22,567 nt of DNA from positions 17,501 to 40,067 of the forward strand of contig CALSCQ010002571.1 in assembly GCA_943704525.1 (NCBI GenBank). The letters are read 5' to 3'. This DNA comes from Pigoraptor vietnamica (Eukaryota > Opisthokonta > Filasterea). Below the pieces are notes generated by a model. The model saw only the letters and a program-made list of their open reading frames with translations, searched no databases and had not been told where the DNA came from. Of this stretch, positions 13,879-22,567 are shown in pieces; position 1 is the first letter of the stretch; each line of letters opens with the position of its first letter. The translations under genes and the position numbers were made by a program.

Positions 13879-14108
13879 GCACACACTTTGAAAAAAACGA
13901 AAAGGTGGCGGTGACCTGCAAACGGAGTGTCTGACGTTGCAGTGTGCAATGCGCAGCCTCCGATTGGCTGGCGGAAAGCGGGTGACGCATGTCACGTGAG
14001 TATGATGCGTCACGAGTACGTCATCAAATCTGTTACGGCCGATGACGTTACTCGTTCCATCGAGCCGTGAAAAGTTCTTTCTTTCGTGTTTGTTGCCCGT
14101 TTGCGGAG
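13612..14108. promoter_or_regulatory. Bidirectional promoter region, SNF1 / TM2D1
   Basis: 497 bp between the two start codons. Between a CA repeat and the TM2D1 start lie an inverted CCAAT box (ATTGG, 13963-13967), a palindromic E-box TCACGTGA (13992-13999), and five CRE-like half sites: TGACGT 13932-13937, TGACGC 13983-13988, GCGTCA 14007-14012, ACGTCA 14018-14023 and TGACGT 14043-14048. The motifs are seen; their use by bZIP or bHLH factors is inferred. Confidence 0.5.
13816..13875. repeat. (CA)n microsatellite, intergenic
   Basis: About 29 uninterrupted CA units between the SNF1 and TM2D1 start codons. Confidence 0.95.
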
Positions 14109-14753
14109 ATGGCGCGCTATACCGTCCCCTGCGCACTCCTCTTCGCGCACTTCGTCCTTTCCTCTCTTCTTCTGCGTCCGTGCACGGCACATTTATACGC
14201 CCCGCCGCCCCTTACGCGCGCCGTGTCCATCCCGTTCACGGACCGCATCCCCCTGCGACCGCCCTCGAATGCCTCAGTCGCGTGCGTGTCCTTGCAACTC
14301 GGACAGTATCGGTGCGATGAGCCCGTGATTGACGGCTACACGCAGTCGGCGCTTGGCTGCACACCCGCGGGGACTGTCGCTGTGCCGTGCTATCCGGTCC
14401 GGAACGTCACGTGCGACGGCGCCATTCAAAATGGGACGGCCCCCGCGTTCTCCGCGCTCCTTCCCTGCCGATACACGAACGGCTACGAGTACTCGACGGC
14501 GCTCCTTCTCTCCATCTTTTTCGGTTTTTTGGGCATCGACCGCTTCTACCTCGGCTATCCTGCGGTGGGCCTCCTCAAGCTGTGCACGCTCGGGTTCTTC
14601 ATGTTCGGCTACGTTATCGACGTCGTGCTGATCCTTCTACAAGTCGTGGGACCGGCGGACGGTTCAGCGTACATCATTCCCTTCTATGGCCCTCGCCTCG
14701 TGCACGTGCAGGCGAACGAAGACACGGCGTACAAGCCATCCAACTACCGATGA
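14109..14753 (+). CDS. TM2D1: TM2 domain-containing protein, TM2D1 type (214 aa)
   Basis: Single exon. The ATG at 14109 is the first in frame. Residues 1-27 form a signal peptide (hydrophobic core about 8-22, then a CTAHLYA cleavage region). An extracellular or lumenal Cys-containing region (about 58-120) has the TM2D1 pattern: LGQYRC, a Cys pair flanking a variable loop, NVTC with an N-glycosylation site, PC before NGYEYS. The TM2 domain follows: first helix about 129-142, the conserved G-x-DRFYLGYPAVGLLK motif (142-157) with its DRF, and second helix about 159-180. The family C-terminus VGPADGSAYIIPFYG comes next. In animals the three TM2D paralogues promote Notch signalling near gamma-secretase; this one matches the TM2D1 branch by its C-terminal YII..YG motif. 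The role in this organism is unknown. It ends 223 bp from the stop of the UBX gene on the other strand. Confidence 0.92.
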   Translation: MARYTVPCALLFAHFVLSSLLLRPCTAHLYAPPPLTRAVSIPFTDRIPLRPPSNASVACVSLQLGQYRCDEPVIDGYTQSALGCTPAGTVAVPCYPVRNVTCDGAIQNGTAPAFSALLPCRYTNGYEYSTALLLSIFFGFLGIDRFYLGYPAVGLLKLCTLGFFMFGYVIDVVLILLQVVGPADGSAYIIPFYGPRLVHVQANEDTAYKPSNYR

Positions 14754-14976
14754 CGACACGCGATTAGCATTGTCACTGTCGCTGTGTGTTGCTCGAAGAA
14801 AACCGTCGTCGCCGGCGGCCCTTCTTCCACGTGTCGCGAGTGGAATGTCCCGTTTCGACGTCGACTCTCCCTTTCGATAAGCACATGGAGCGACGAAGAC
14901 TTCGCATTTAATTGCATGCAAGTTCGGCGGCGCCCACTCTTCCGCTTTCGAACTTCGACGTCGCTCGATTGCCATT

Positions 14977-16586
14977 TCAAGGGCGCGTCAACACGAACGA
15001 CACGGACGGCACGAGCTTGGCCTCTTTCAGCGACATGCCCATGTCGGTGTCGCCGTACACTTTTCGCGGGAACGTCGTCATGAGTGCAAACGGGGCCTGC
15101 CCGTCCGTGCGCGCCTCCCTCACCCAGTCGCACACCTGAAACACAGTGTCGTCGACGCCAAACGACTTCGTTATCGTCGCGCCGTTCGTCAGGCGCACTT
15201 GCACGCGCGTCTCCGCGTAGTCCTTCGTCGCGGCGGGCTGTGCGGCGGCCGGTGGTTGTGCCGCCACTGGCGCCGCTGCCTGCGCAGTGGGTGCGGCGCC
15301 GGGTGTCTGCGCGGGAATCTTTCCGTCGCGGGCGAGCCGGTCGAGGCGGTCCTGCTCGATCTGCCGCTTGACCCTTTCGCGTGCTTCGCGCTCCTCGATC
15401 TTCTCGCGGCGCTTTGCCTCGGCGAGCTTTTTGATATCCTGTTCCTGCGCCTTCTGCCGCAGCACGCTCAGCTCCTTGCCCTGGTTGCGCCGCAGCTTCT
15501 CCTTCTCGAGCGCCTCTGCGCGCGTGTGTGCGCGTGTGCGTGCGTATGGATATACGTCAGAATCGCCATAACGTTATGGATTTCGCCTCGCATAAACCAC
15601 ATAACTCGAGAAGTATGCGCCGAGCGTAACAAGGCTTCTTGCAGACCGGCACACAGACAGACGAGCCTCCCGTCGACGCACCTTCCTTCTCCTTTTCCTC
15701 CCGCAGTTTTTTCTTCTCCTCCAACTTCTTTTGCAGCAGCACAAGCTGCGCCGCCTTCTCCTCCGCCGTCAGCGGCTTGATCTCATCGGTCGACTCGGCA
15801 AAGTTCGCGTGGCCCGTGCGCGCAGCGTGCGCCTGTGCCTCCACTTCGGACCTCAACTTCTTCCCACAGTCTTGGCACATGAGCGACAACGCAACGCCGC
15901 CCTCCGCTGCCGTGTCGTTTGCAGCATCGCCAGAAACGTCCTTCATGTCCACGTCTGTCCCGCCGGGTGTCGCCGACCCAACGGCCGCCCCCCCACTCGC
16001 CGCCATGGGCACGTCGATGTCGGGGTCTTCCGCGTGCTGGAAGAGCCTGAAGGGGGGGGCACATAGAGTCGAAAGTGTGGGTTATTCGTGGGCTATTTGC
16101 AGAGATCACCATTTGCACACAGCGTGTCAACGGACAGAGTTGCGCATACAAGCACACACGCACGCAGCACGCCGCATCACGCTCCCAGCCCCGTCTTACC
16201 AGTCCATCGCAGGCTGAAGGCCGCTGTAGGACGTCTTTGCGAGCGCTTTTTCGCTGTTGGAGCCAAGGAACACGCGTTAACAGAGGCACTGCAGTCCATA
16301 AACGCGAGCCATTTTTCACACAAAACTTGACAAAGAAGACTGAAAAACGAATGGTGCATCAATGGAGATGGAAAGACCGGATTGAGAAAGTGTGGAGGGC
16401 GTGTGCGCAGACGGCAACGACATTGGATGCATCTGCCCAAAGTCATAGGGCGTGTTTTATCGCATCGCCGCCATTCACGTGTGACAGCTCAGTGTTGGCG
16501 ACAGACACAGAATGCGTCACTCACACTCTCACGCGCGGAAAGCCCATGTCGAGTAGCACCTCGAGGTCTGAGTTTGACTTGGACAT
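14977..16586 (-). CDS. UBXN1: UBA - C2H2 zinc finger - UBX protein, UBXN1/SAKS1 type (339 aa)
   Basis: Adaptor expected to bring ubiquitinated clients to the p97/Cdc48 ATPase. Exons (minus strand): 16525-16586, 16200-16253, 15682-16046, 14977-15515; 1020 nt in all, donors GTGAGT, GTAAGA, GTGCGT, acceptors all ending CAG. UBA domain about 5-41 (MGFPRVRVEKAL...AMDW), which binds ubiquitin. A C2H2 finger follows at Cys96, Cys99, His112, His118 (..RTGHANFAEST). Next is a long charged coiled coil (about 130-230, EEKKKLREEKEKE and IEQDRLDRLARDGK), an Ala/Pro/Gln linker, and the UBX domain about 257-339. The UBX domain holds the p97-contacting FPR loop (309-311, FPRKVY). Domain order and the IEQDR..RLAR motif are those of UBXN1. 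A perfect CRE palindrome lies 225 bp upstream. Confidence 0.92.
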
Positions 16587-16888
16587 GGTGCCCGGTGTTC
16601 TCCGCCTCTCTTCAGCGGCAAAAGGACGAAAGCGGACAAACAACAATTTCACACAAGCAAGAGAGAGTAAGAAGTGACACACGCAGGCATGGAGGATGCC
16701 ACAAGCACGGCTGTCGACGGAAAGTGCCAAAAAGAGCACGCACACTCTCAATACGAACACGAAGTGCAACACGGCATGTTACAATGGCCGCTCATCGAAC
16801 CAAGCTTCCGTGACGTCACTGGCTACTGTGGACCAGATCAGCTGATTGCGCACTGTGTGGGTAATGTATATGTAGTGCGTGTTTGTTT
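16587..16888. other. Intergenic region upstream of the UBX gene
   Basis: 302 bp between the UBX start and the stop of the next minus-strand gene. It carries a CRE palindrome; I see nothing else recognisable. Confidence 0.5.
16811..16818. promoter_or_regulatory. CRE palindrome TGACGTCA
   Basis: Perfect 8-bp cAMP-response-element-type palindrome in the presumed UBX promoter. One perfect match in 22.5 kb could be chance, but CRE-like half sites also cluster in the SNF1/TM2D1 promoter. Confidence 0.4.
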
Positions 16889-18867
16889 TTAATTCTGGCC
16901 TGGCCACGCGCCACTGCGGCGCTGCCGCAGCACCCACTTGTCTGCAGCACGCCGCGTCCTCTTCAATACGTACGCGCCGTTCACGCAGGCGTAGCGGGCG
17001 CCGTTCTCATAGTTGCACGCCAGAAAACTGGCCACGGCCTTTTGCACGGCGCGAGAGGGCGCGACCGCGACGCCAAACAGAGGCACGCTTTGCGCGCACA
17101 GCGCCAACGTTATCTCCTTCGTCAAAAACCCTGAGAGAAGGCAAGGGGTCGTCTTGCTCACGCGCTGGCGCCTCTCCGTCGTCAGCAGCAGCACGCTTGA
17201 GAGGACGGCTTCGGGCACTTGGGCCGGGCGCCATTCGAAGGCCTCTGTGCCGAGACCGCACCCCGCGCACTCGAACGAATAGTTGAGGGCGTGGGGATGA
17301 ACCAGCACCTCGACCACCGAGGTCGTGCAATCGCAGTGGAACGAGTTGCGGCACGTGTCGCAGCGAACGGGAGTTCCCAGCCCGCGCTTCCCACCACAGT
17401 AACAGTACCTGTCCTCGACATTCCATTGGTGGTTTTCATCCCACGTGAGCGCGTTGGGGTCGTACGGTAAGTCGGGTGGCGTACGCGACACGCCGTACCC
17501 GATGGGGTCCGCAACCGCTGGCGGAAACGGGTCGTTTATCGACGGCAGCGGCTCGTCCGAAACATCAACCCAGTTGGGCCGGCGAGCCCCGTCGACGTTC
17601 GACACCGACTGGCGCAACACCGCTTGACGCTTCGGCCGTTTCGCAGGCACGGGGCTGGTCGGAGGCGACACCTCCGCGCTCTTCCTTTTCTTCGTCGCCG
17701 AGGGCGCCTTCGTTTTGGGAGGCTCTGACGCACTTGCAGCCACTGCAGCTTCGTGGGCGTCGTCGCCGTAGTCACCGTCCACGAACATATCAGTGCGCAT
17801 CAGTTCGTCCGCACCACCTTCGACGTTGCCCGTCACGTCCGTCGACGCACCCTCGCCCTCGCGTGAAGTGAGACCATTGACGCAGGCGCGGTTCGAACCC
17901 GCGTCCTTCAGTTTCGCTTCCGGCTGCGCTCGGCTTGCCCGCAGTTCCGCAGGCAGCAGCGCCCTTTGACGCGGTTCGCGCTCCGCCGCTCGCTGCTCCT
18001 CCCCTCGTTCCGTCGCGGCCGCCTCCCTCCTGGGCGCATCGCCCGTCGGCGACGACCCGTCTTCCGGTTGCTCTGTCTTGACGCGCACGCTGCCCGCCTT
18101 CAGCAGCCGGATCGCCACCTCGACAAGTTGAACATGGACAAGCGCGTTGGCCATATCGCGCGATGCTTCGTCGGCCAGAAGGCGAGCCTCTTCGGCCTGG
18201 CGGCGAGCCTCTTCCGCCCGATGGCAAGTCTCGTCGGCACGACGGCGAGCCTCGTCAGCGGACGCCTTTTTCCGCCGCAAAATCCGCTCGAGCTGCTCGA
18301 GCGACTTCCCCGCCAACTGCGCGGCCAAGTCGCCCGCGTTCTCTTGCGCTGACCCCCTCTTTGCCTCTCGCCTCGACGGCCCGCTTGCGACATGTCCGCC
18401 GTCCTCGCCGTCGCCCTCTTTCTTCTCCTCTCGCCCTTCCCCTTCTCCGCCGCCCTCTTGCGAGTCATGGATCCCTTCCCCTTCTTGGCCATCGCCGCCG
18501 CCCGCCAGCTCCTGTTCCCCTTCGCTGTCAGTTTCCTGCAAGGCATTGTTCCCCTCGTCGGTTTGGCCATCGCCGTCGCCCTTCTCCTCCTCCGAACTGT
18601 CGTCGGATATCAGCGCGTCGTCGTTGAAGCCGTGCGCGCGCCGGGCGGCCACGGCCATGTCGTGGTAAATGTCAAACACTCCCAAATCTACAAGGAGTGT
18701 GCGTATGTGATCATGAGGACGTGTGTACGCGTATGTGTGTGTGTGTGTGTGTGTGTGTGTTTGTATGTGTGTGTGCGTGGGAGGAAGGGGGATTAAAGTA
18801 CGTGAGCGTGTTTCTATTGCTTTGGCAACATCTCAAAGTCGTCGATGAACAAGGCACACTGGAACAG

Positions 18868-18903
<36 letters not shown>

Positions 18904-19671
18904 GCGCGCGCGCGTCGCACCCCTTAGATTCTGGAGAGCATGCTTCGGAGTCGCCCGACGCAAAATGTCGTATGTCTTCATTTTGCCGTGACACGCAAGG
19001 TTGTCGGAGGGCTCCCTGTGGGAGGTATCGTGTTACTCAAGCGCGCGTGTGTGTGTGTGTGTGTGTGTGTGCGTGCGTGCGTGCGTGTGTGTGTGTGTAT
19101 GTGTGTATGTGTATGTATGTGACTCGGTTGCGGGACGGAGCCGAGTTCCGTTACACATGCACAGGTATGTACAGAGAGTGCGCATACGCGCCTCGCACAG
19201 CCGTGGTGGCGCGGACGAGTCGTGCGTGCGTGACAACACTCTTGCATTGCAAACAACGCAGTCGCGCACTCACCATGTGTCCCCTTCAGGCCCATACCCC
19301 TTCCACCGCACGTGGTACTCGTAACAGCCCTTGTTGATGCCGTTTACCACGCGCGTCCCGAAACGCCTCCAGAGCAGTTTTTCGACTTCAAAAATACCGT
19401 CGTCCTGTCCACCCTTCTCCGTCGACGACTCCTTGGCCTCGTCTACAGTCCTGCGCTTCTGCGACCCATCGGCCGTTCCACACTCGCTCGCGTCCCTCTC
19501 CATCTTGACGTCCCGACCCTTCCCCTTGGCGGATTTCGTCGGTGTGGGGCCGTCTTTTGCGCCGGATTCCTCGCCCTCTCGCCGCTTTTTGGCCGATACA
19601 GAGTCGGACGCATCGTCGCCGTTGCGCTGCCTCCGTCGCGCGGACTCCGCAGGCGAAAGAGTCTGCGTCAT
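16889..19671 (-). CDS. Chromodomain protein, apparently fused to ASH2-like PHD/winged-helix region (763 aa)
   Basis: Exons (minus strand): 19274-19671, 18921-19015, 16889-18687. Exon 1 starts at ATG 19671 with a basic/acidic low-complexity tail, then a chromodomain (about 94-155: FEVEKLLWRR, YHVRWKGYG, and GDTWEPSDNL across intron 1). Its aromatic cage residues are plausible (YHVRW, W133). Exon 3 encodes acidic sequence, a heptad coiled coil (about 290-350), basic patches and a PHD finger (about 593-641: CYCGG, RCDTC, FHCDC, NYSFECAGC). A winged-helix-like C-terminus (about 660-745) follows. The PHD spacing and NYSFxCxxC resemble ASH2/ASH2L of COMPASS, but no SPRY domain follows. Exon 3 has no ATG before the PHD region's Met at 18655. 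Its 5' end has a good acceptor (CTCCTTGTAG, 18688) in phase with the chromodomain exon donor (GTGCGA, 18920), making one gene likely. Alternatives: two genes, with the PHD gene starting at 18655 and the chromodomain gene ending via a small exon at 18833-18858. Confidence 0.7.
18721..18780. repeat. (GT)n microsatellite, intron 2 of chromo-PHD gene
   Basis: GT-rich tract with a few interruptions (TATGTGT, TTGTATG). It reads as CA in the gene's transcript. Confidence 0.85.
18871..18914. repeat. (CA)15(CG)7 compound repeat, intron 2 of chromo-PHD gene
   Basis: CA run switching to a pure CGCGCG run next to the 5' splice site at 18920. The CG part is a strong Z-DNA candidate. Confidence 0.9.
19041..19121. 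repeat. (GT)n/(GCGT)n/(GTAT)n tract, intron 1 of chromo-PHD gene
   Basis: GT repeat flanked by GCGC, then GCGT units, then GTAT units, near the 3' end of the intron (acceptor at 19016). Confidence 0.9.
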
Positions 19672-20094
19672 CTCGGGAGCGAAAGTATGTAACGACGCGA
19701 GGGAACGTACAACCACCACAACAGCACACAGAAATATGTTTGAGACTGTTGGTATTTGAAAAAGGCCCACACTGATGTCACGATGGCCGAATTCAAATTC
19801 GCGCCCAAACAAACCCTCACCACGGACTAAACACAGACTCAAGCACGCAACTCAGCCACATCGTTGCAAAGAATTGTACTACTGTCTCTCACTCCACAGT
19901 GAGGGACGTCCGTCACGCACAGCGCAACGGAGGTCCGCTTACGCGCACGCAACGCAAAAACGCTAGCGCGAAAACACATAAAAAGACTTCCACACGCATT
20001 CGCACAGGTAAACGCACGCACGCACACGCCCACGCACACGCACGCGCGCGGACACACATCACATCACACGCACACGCACACACACACACGCGCG

Positions 20095-20134
<40 letters not shown>

Positions 20135-20202
20135 AACAACAACAACATACAATCACAGCTCTACAGATGCACACGTTCATCCTCAAGTCCCTCGCTGCCC
20201 CT
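19672..20202. other. Intergenic region between chromodomain gene start and CBS gene stop
   Basis: 531 bp between two minus-strand genes; it should hold the chromodomain gene promoter. The left half is unique sequence without a motif I recognise. The right half is CA/GCAC repeat. Confidence 0.5.
20011..20133. repeat. (CA)n/(CGCA)n tract, intergenic
   Basis: About 120 bp of CA and CGCA units with a CATCACATCACACG interruption, followed by four AAC units. Confidence 0.9.
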
Positions 20203-20495
20203 TCAGTTCCCGTGGGCCGTCGCAATGAGATCCCGCACAGACACGACGCCCACCACGCGGTGCTCCTGCTGGAACGAGTCGTACATGTGGAACACGACGG
20301 GAAGGTGACGAATCCGGCGCTCTGCGACCGTGTGGAAGGCATCCGCAAGCTGCGTGTTCGGGGGCACCTGCGAGATAACGGCCAATGTTGGGCACGGCGA
20401 CTAATTGCCAAGCACGTGTCGATGCAGAAGTACCCGAGACCTTTCCCTCTGCCGCCTATCGTCTTCATGGCTACACACGACCAACACGCACGATA

Positions 20496-20540
<45 letters not shown>

Positions 20541-21738
20541 GTGTGTGTGTCATTGTCACATACGCACCTCGAACAGCGGCGCCTGCGTCATGATCTCGCC
20601 GACCTTGGTCGTCTTGGAGCGCTTGCCCTTCAGCACGACCTTGGTCACGTGGTCGCGCTCCGTCACAATGCCCACAATGCCCGGCTGTTCCTCGCCTGAC
20701 ACAAGCAGCGCGCCTGAAGAGAGAGAGAAGGGAGGGAGAGGGGGGGGGGGAATTTAGTTGAGTTGAAATGGAGGCGCAGAGGGAAAGCGAGCAGACGACA
20801 GAACTGTGGAAAGGGCACTCAAACAGACACAAATGTCAGACATGAGCATTCGAATTTCGCGAGCCAATCTCACCAATCTTGTTTGCCTCCATGGCCTTCA
20901 GCGCCTCAAACACCGTCGCGGACTCCGGCACGGTCACAAAGTGGGGGCTGTCGGGGCGCAGGCGGCCCTTGTCCTGCAGAATGTGGATCATCGACTTGGT
21001 CCAGACGCCCTTGCGGCGATCGAACGAGCCCGACTGCAGCAGTCCGTCGATCTGCTGAACAATGTAACGGATGGAAACCATGCCGATAATGTCGCGTCGC
21101 TTGAGCCCCGAAACGGCTGCGTGGGGCGCAAGACGTGAGATCTCGAGGTCAATACGGGCGCACATGCACGCGCACACGGGCGCACGTGCACACACAAGTC
21201 TGTGTGGTAACGCATCACATGCCCTGTAAGCGTCTAAGTGTGTAAGCGCGGGCAGTGACTCACGCTTTCCCGACGCCCCCGCCACGAGCGGCAGGTGGCG
21301 AGACCCAACAGTGATCATGGCGCGTATGACATCGTCCAGCGAGCACTGAGGCGCCATGCACGCGGGATCGGGCGTCATAATGTCCCGCACGGTCGTGTCG
21401 AACGCACGCCGACCCATCAGAGAGATCTTCCGGATGTAGTCGCGCTCTGTCGCAATGCCCACGACGCGATCGTCCTCCGTGACGAGGAGAGACCCGACAT
21501 TGTTCTCGGCGAGCTTGCGGACCATCTCATACACAGTCTTGTTCGCCTCGATTGACAGCACGCCTGCACGCGCAATCGCATGGTGATTGAGCGGCGTGAG
21601 AAGCAAAGGGTCGCAGGTTGCGCCGGTCGAGGAAGGCGCCGCTGCAGCCGAGTTAGAGCGGAGACCCGCCAGCGCGCGTGCGACCGGCAGTACAGCGCGG
21701 CACTGGCGCAGCGCGGACGCCGACCGAAGCAACGTCAT
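20203..21738 (-). CDS. Four-CBS-domain protein with mitochondrial-type leader (353 aa)
   Basis: Exons (minus strand): 21264-21738, 20874-21116, 20568-20713, 20203-20400; 1062 nt. Donors are GTGAGT, GTGAGA and GTGCGT; acceptors end CGCAG, CTTCAG and AATTAG. Four CBS domains lie at about 57-113, 121-178, 214-272 and 282-348, forming two Bateman modules. Each module has the same motif set: VGIATERDYIRKI...VRDIMTP in the first, VGIVTERDHVTKV...VGEIMTQ in the second, and each ends with RHLPLV or RHLPVV then G(M/V)VS(I/V)R. The pattern is that of bacterial/plant CBSX-type proteins, so the gene looks like an internal duplication of a two-CBS ancestor. Residues 1-30 are rich in Arg, Ala, Leu and Ser and lack acids, as in a mitochondrial presequence. 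CBS pairs bind adenine nucleotides and sense energy state; plant CBSX proteins activate thioredoxins. The ligand here is unknown. Introns fall at non-equivalent points in the two modules. Confidence 0.9.
20499..20550. repeat. (GT)n microsatellite in CBS gene intron 3
   Basis: GT repeat with one GCGT break. It reads as CA in the transcript and starts 17 nt after the 5' splice site. Confidence 0.9.
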
Positions 21739-21873
21739 TTTAGGTGCCGTTTGAGTGGCAGAATGTCAGAAGTGGACGCAGAAATGCGGCGGACTTGATG
21801 GAGTGCGTGCCTTCGTTTCGAGTGTGAGGGTGTTGTTGTGTGGCAAAAAGTGTGCAGTGACTCCACCTCAAAC

Positions 21874-21910
21874 CACGTGAGATCACGTGCACATTACTCA
21901 CGTGACCAAT
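21874..21910. promoter_or_regulatory. Three CACGTG E-boxes plus CCAAT box
   Basis: CACGTG at 21874-21879, 21884-21889 and 21899-21904, followed by CCAAT at 21906-21910. Start-to-start spacing is 10 and 15 bp, about one helical turn between the first two. The cluster lies 136-166 bp upstream of the CBS gene ATG. Such sites bind bHLH(-Zip) factors of the Cbf1/USF/MITF class in other eukaryotes. Confidence 0.6.
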
Positions 21911-22330
21911 AACTCATGTCACCCTACATTGCCATGGAAACTTTCTCACAGCGGGTTGGGATTTGAAAACAGCCAGCTTTTTTGAATCTTTTTGCGGACT
22001 CTGTTCAATGTTCGAGTCCCCAGGGAGCCAAAAAGTGCATGACAGCCTACTCTCACACGCGCGCTCTTGTCATCATCGTTTCGCCTTCTCCATCGAGCGG
22101 GCATACCGTGCATTTGTCCGCGGTATAGCACGCTCTTCGTCCTCTACGTCGGTTGTGCATGCAGCATCGCCAGTGGCTCCGAATAGTCTCACTTGCGGTT
22201 GCTCGCGTGTAGTGCGTTAGGGCCACCGACGGCCGCGTTCGTATTCCTGCATATGGGGCGTCACGCTTGAAAGCACGACCCATTCTGCGCTTGCGTGCGT
22301 CTTTTCACGGCCCGTCGCCGTGTGAAGCGC

Positions 22331-22364
22331 GTGCGTGCGTGCGTGCGTGCTGCGTGCGTGCGTG
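22331..22364 (+). repeat. (GCGT)n short tandem repeat
   Basis: Eight GCGT-type units with one broken unit (GCTGCGT), 20 bp upstream of the right-hand gene's ATG. Confidence 0.85.
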
Positions 22365-22383
22365 GGGGTGAGCCAGCCCCATC

Positions 22384-22470
22384 ATGGCGCTTGCTGGCGA
22401 CGACTTCCGGGGCGATCCCTTCGGGGATCTGCTTCCCGCTGGCATGCACCTCGCAGACAAGGGCGGCAAG
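22384..22470 (+). CDS. First exon of a gene cut off by the window end
   Basis: The ATG at 22384 (context CCCATCATGG) opens a 29-codon exon, MALAGDDFRG...ADKGGK, ending AAG at a good donor GTGCGT (22471). The rest, 22471-22567, reads as intron and ends in a C-run. No domain is identifiable from 29 residues. The GC-rich exon with an immediate consensus donor fits the gene style of the window; the call rests only on that. Confidence 0.5.
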
Positions 22471-22567
22471 GTGCGTTTCCTTTGCCACTTCATGGCTCGC
22501 GTATCCTTGTACACGTGGGCGCGATACTGTGCATAGGTTAGGGCAATTGCATGTTAGTCCCCCCCCC

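Larger units (their letters stand above)
21739..22383. promoter_or_regulatory. Divergent promoter region, CBS gene / right-hand gene
   Basis: 645 bp between two start codons on opposite strands. It holds the E-box cluster near the CBS gene and a GCGT repeat near the right-hand gene. Open frames in it lack ATG starts or any recognisable domain. Confidence 0.55.

Noticed and set aside
17887-17903. tRNA-like T-arm (CGCGG TTCGAAC CCGCG) with a B-box match
   Set aside because: It is a near-palindrome inside the chromo-PHD coding exon. No D-arm, anticodon arm or acceptor stem is found at the right distance on either strand.
20203-21738. CBS protein as the AMPK gamma partner of the SNF1 kinase in this window
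   Set aside because: It has four CBS domains, but the motifs are bacterial/CBSX-like and there is a mitochondrial-type leader. Proximity alone does not support a complex.

Overview
This window is nuclear DNA from a compact, GC-rich, intron-containing unicellular eukaryote. Several genes become clean family members only after GT-AG (and probably two GC-AG) introns of roughly 60-375 nt are removed. The proteins are eukaryote-specific families: SNF1/AMPK alpha, TM2D1, UBXN1-type UBA-UBX, chromodomain, ASH2-like PHD, PLAC8 and F-box. Genes sit about 2 kb apart on both strands, and long (CA)n/(GT)n microsatellites fill introns and intergenic gaps. I cannot place the lineage from this sequence; a free-living protist fits best.

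Layout, left to right: the 3' end of an acidic-tailed gene (+, 1-432); a tandem PLAC8-domain protein (-, 567-1537); an F-box gene with a long divergent repeat-like body and broken N-terminal frames (+, 2123-4379); an unrecognised three-exon protein (-, 4698-6322); a frame-disrupted ankyrin gene (+, 7017-8818); a 13-exon SNF1/AMPK catalytic subunit (-, 9243-13611); TM2D1 (+, 14109-14753); a UBA/zinc-finger/UBX p97 adaptor (-, 14977-16586); a chromodomain gene that appears to run on into an ASH2-like PHD/winged-helix exon (-, 16889-19671); a four-CBS-domain protein with a mitochondrial-type leader (-, 20203-21738); and the first exon of another gene (+, 22384-22470).

The exon models come from reading-frame phase, splice consensus and family conservation. 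They are self-consistent: SNF1 adds up to 1686 nt, CBS 1062, UBX 1020, chromo-PHD 2292, the unrecognised gene 1119, PLAC8 897, all divisible by three. The two F-box/ankyrin genes are the exception. They carry frame breaks that simple introns do not all explain, while their neighbours read cleanly, which points to decay, recent indels or very short introns.

The genes do not form an operon or obvious cluster. SNF1 and TM2D1 share a bidirectional promoter rich in CRE-like sites and one E-box. The CBS gene has three CACGTG boxes and a CCAAT box upstream. The most interesting points are the possible chromodomain-PHD fusion, the GC-AG introns of SNF1 embedded in GU repeats, an ankyrin-gene intron whose two splice sites lie inside a 48-bp direct repeat, and an unidentified 372-aa protein.
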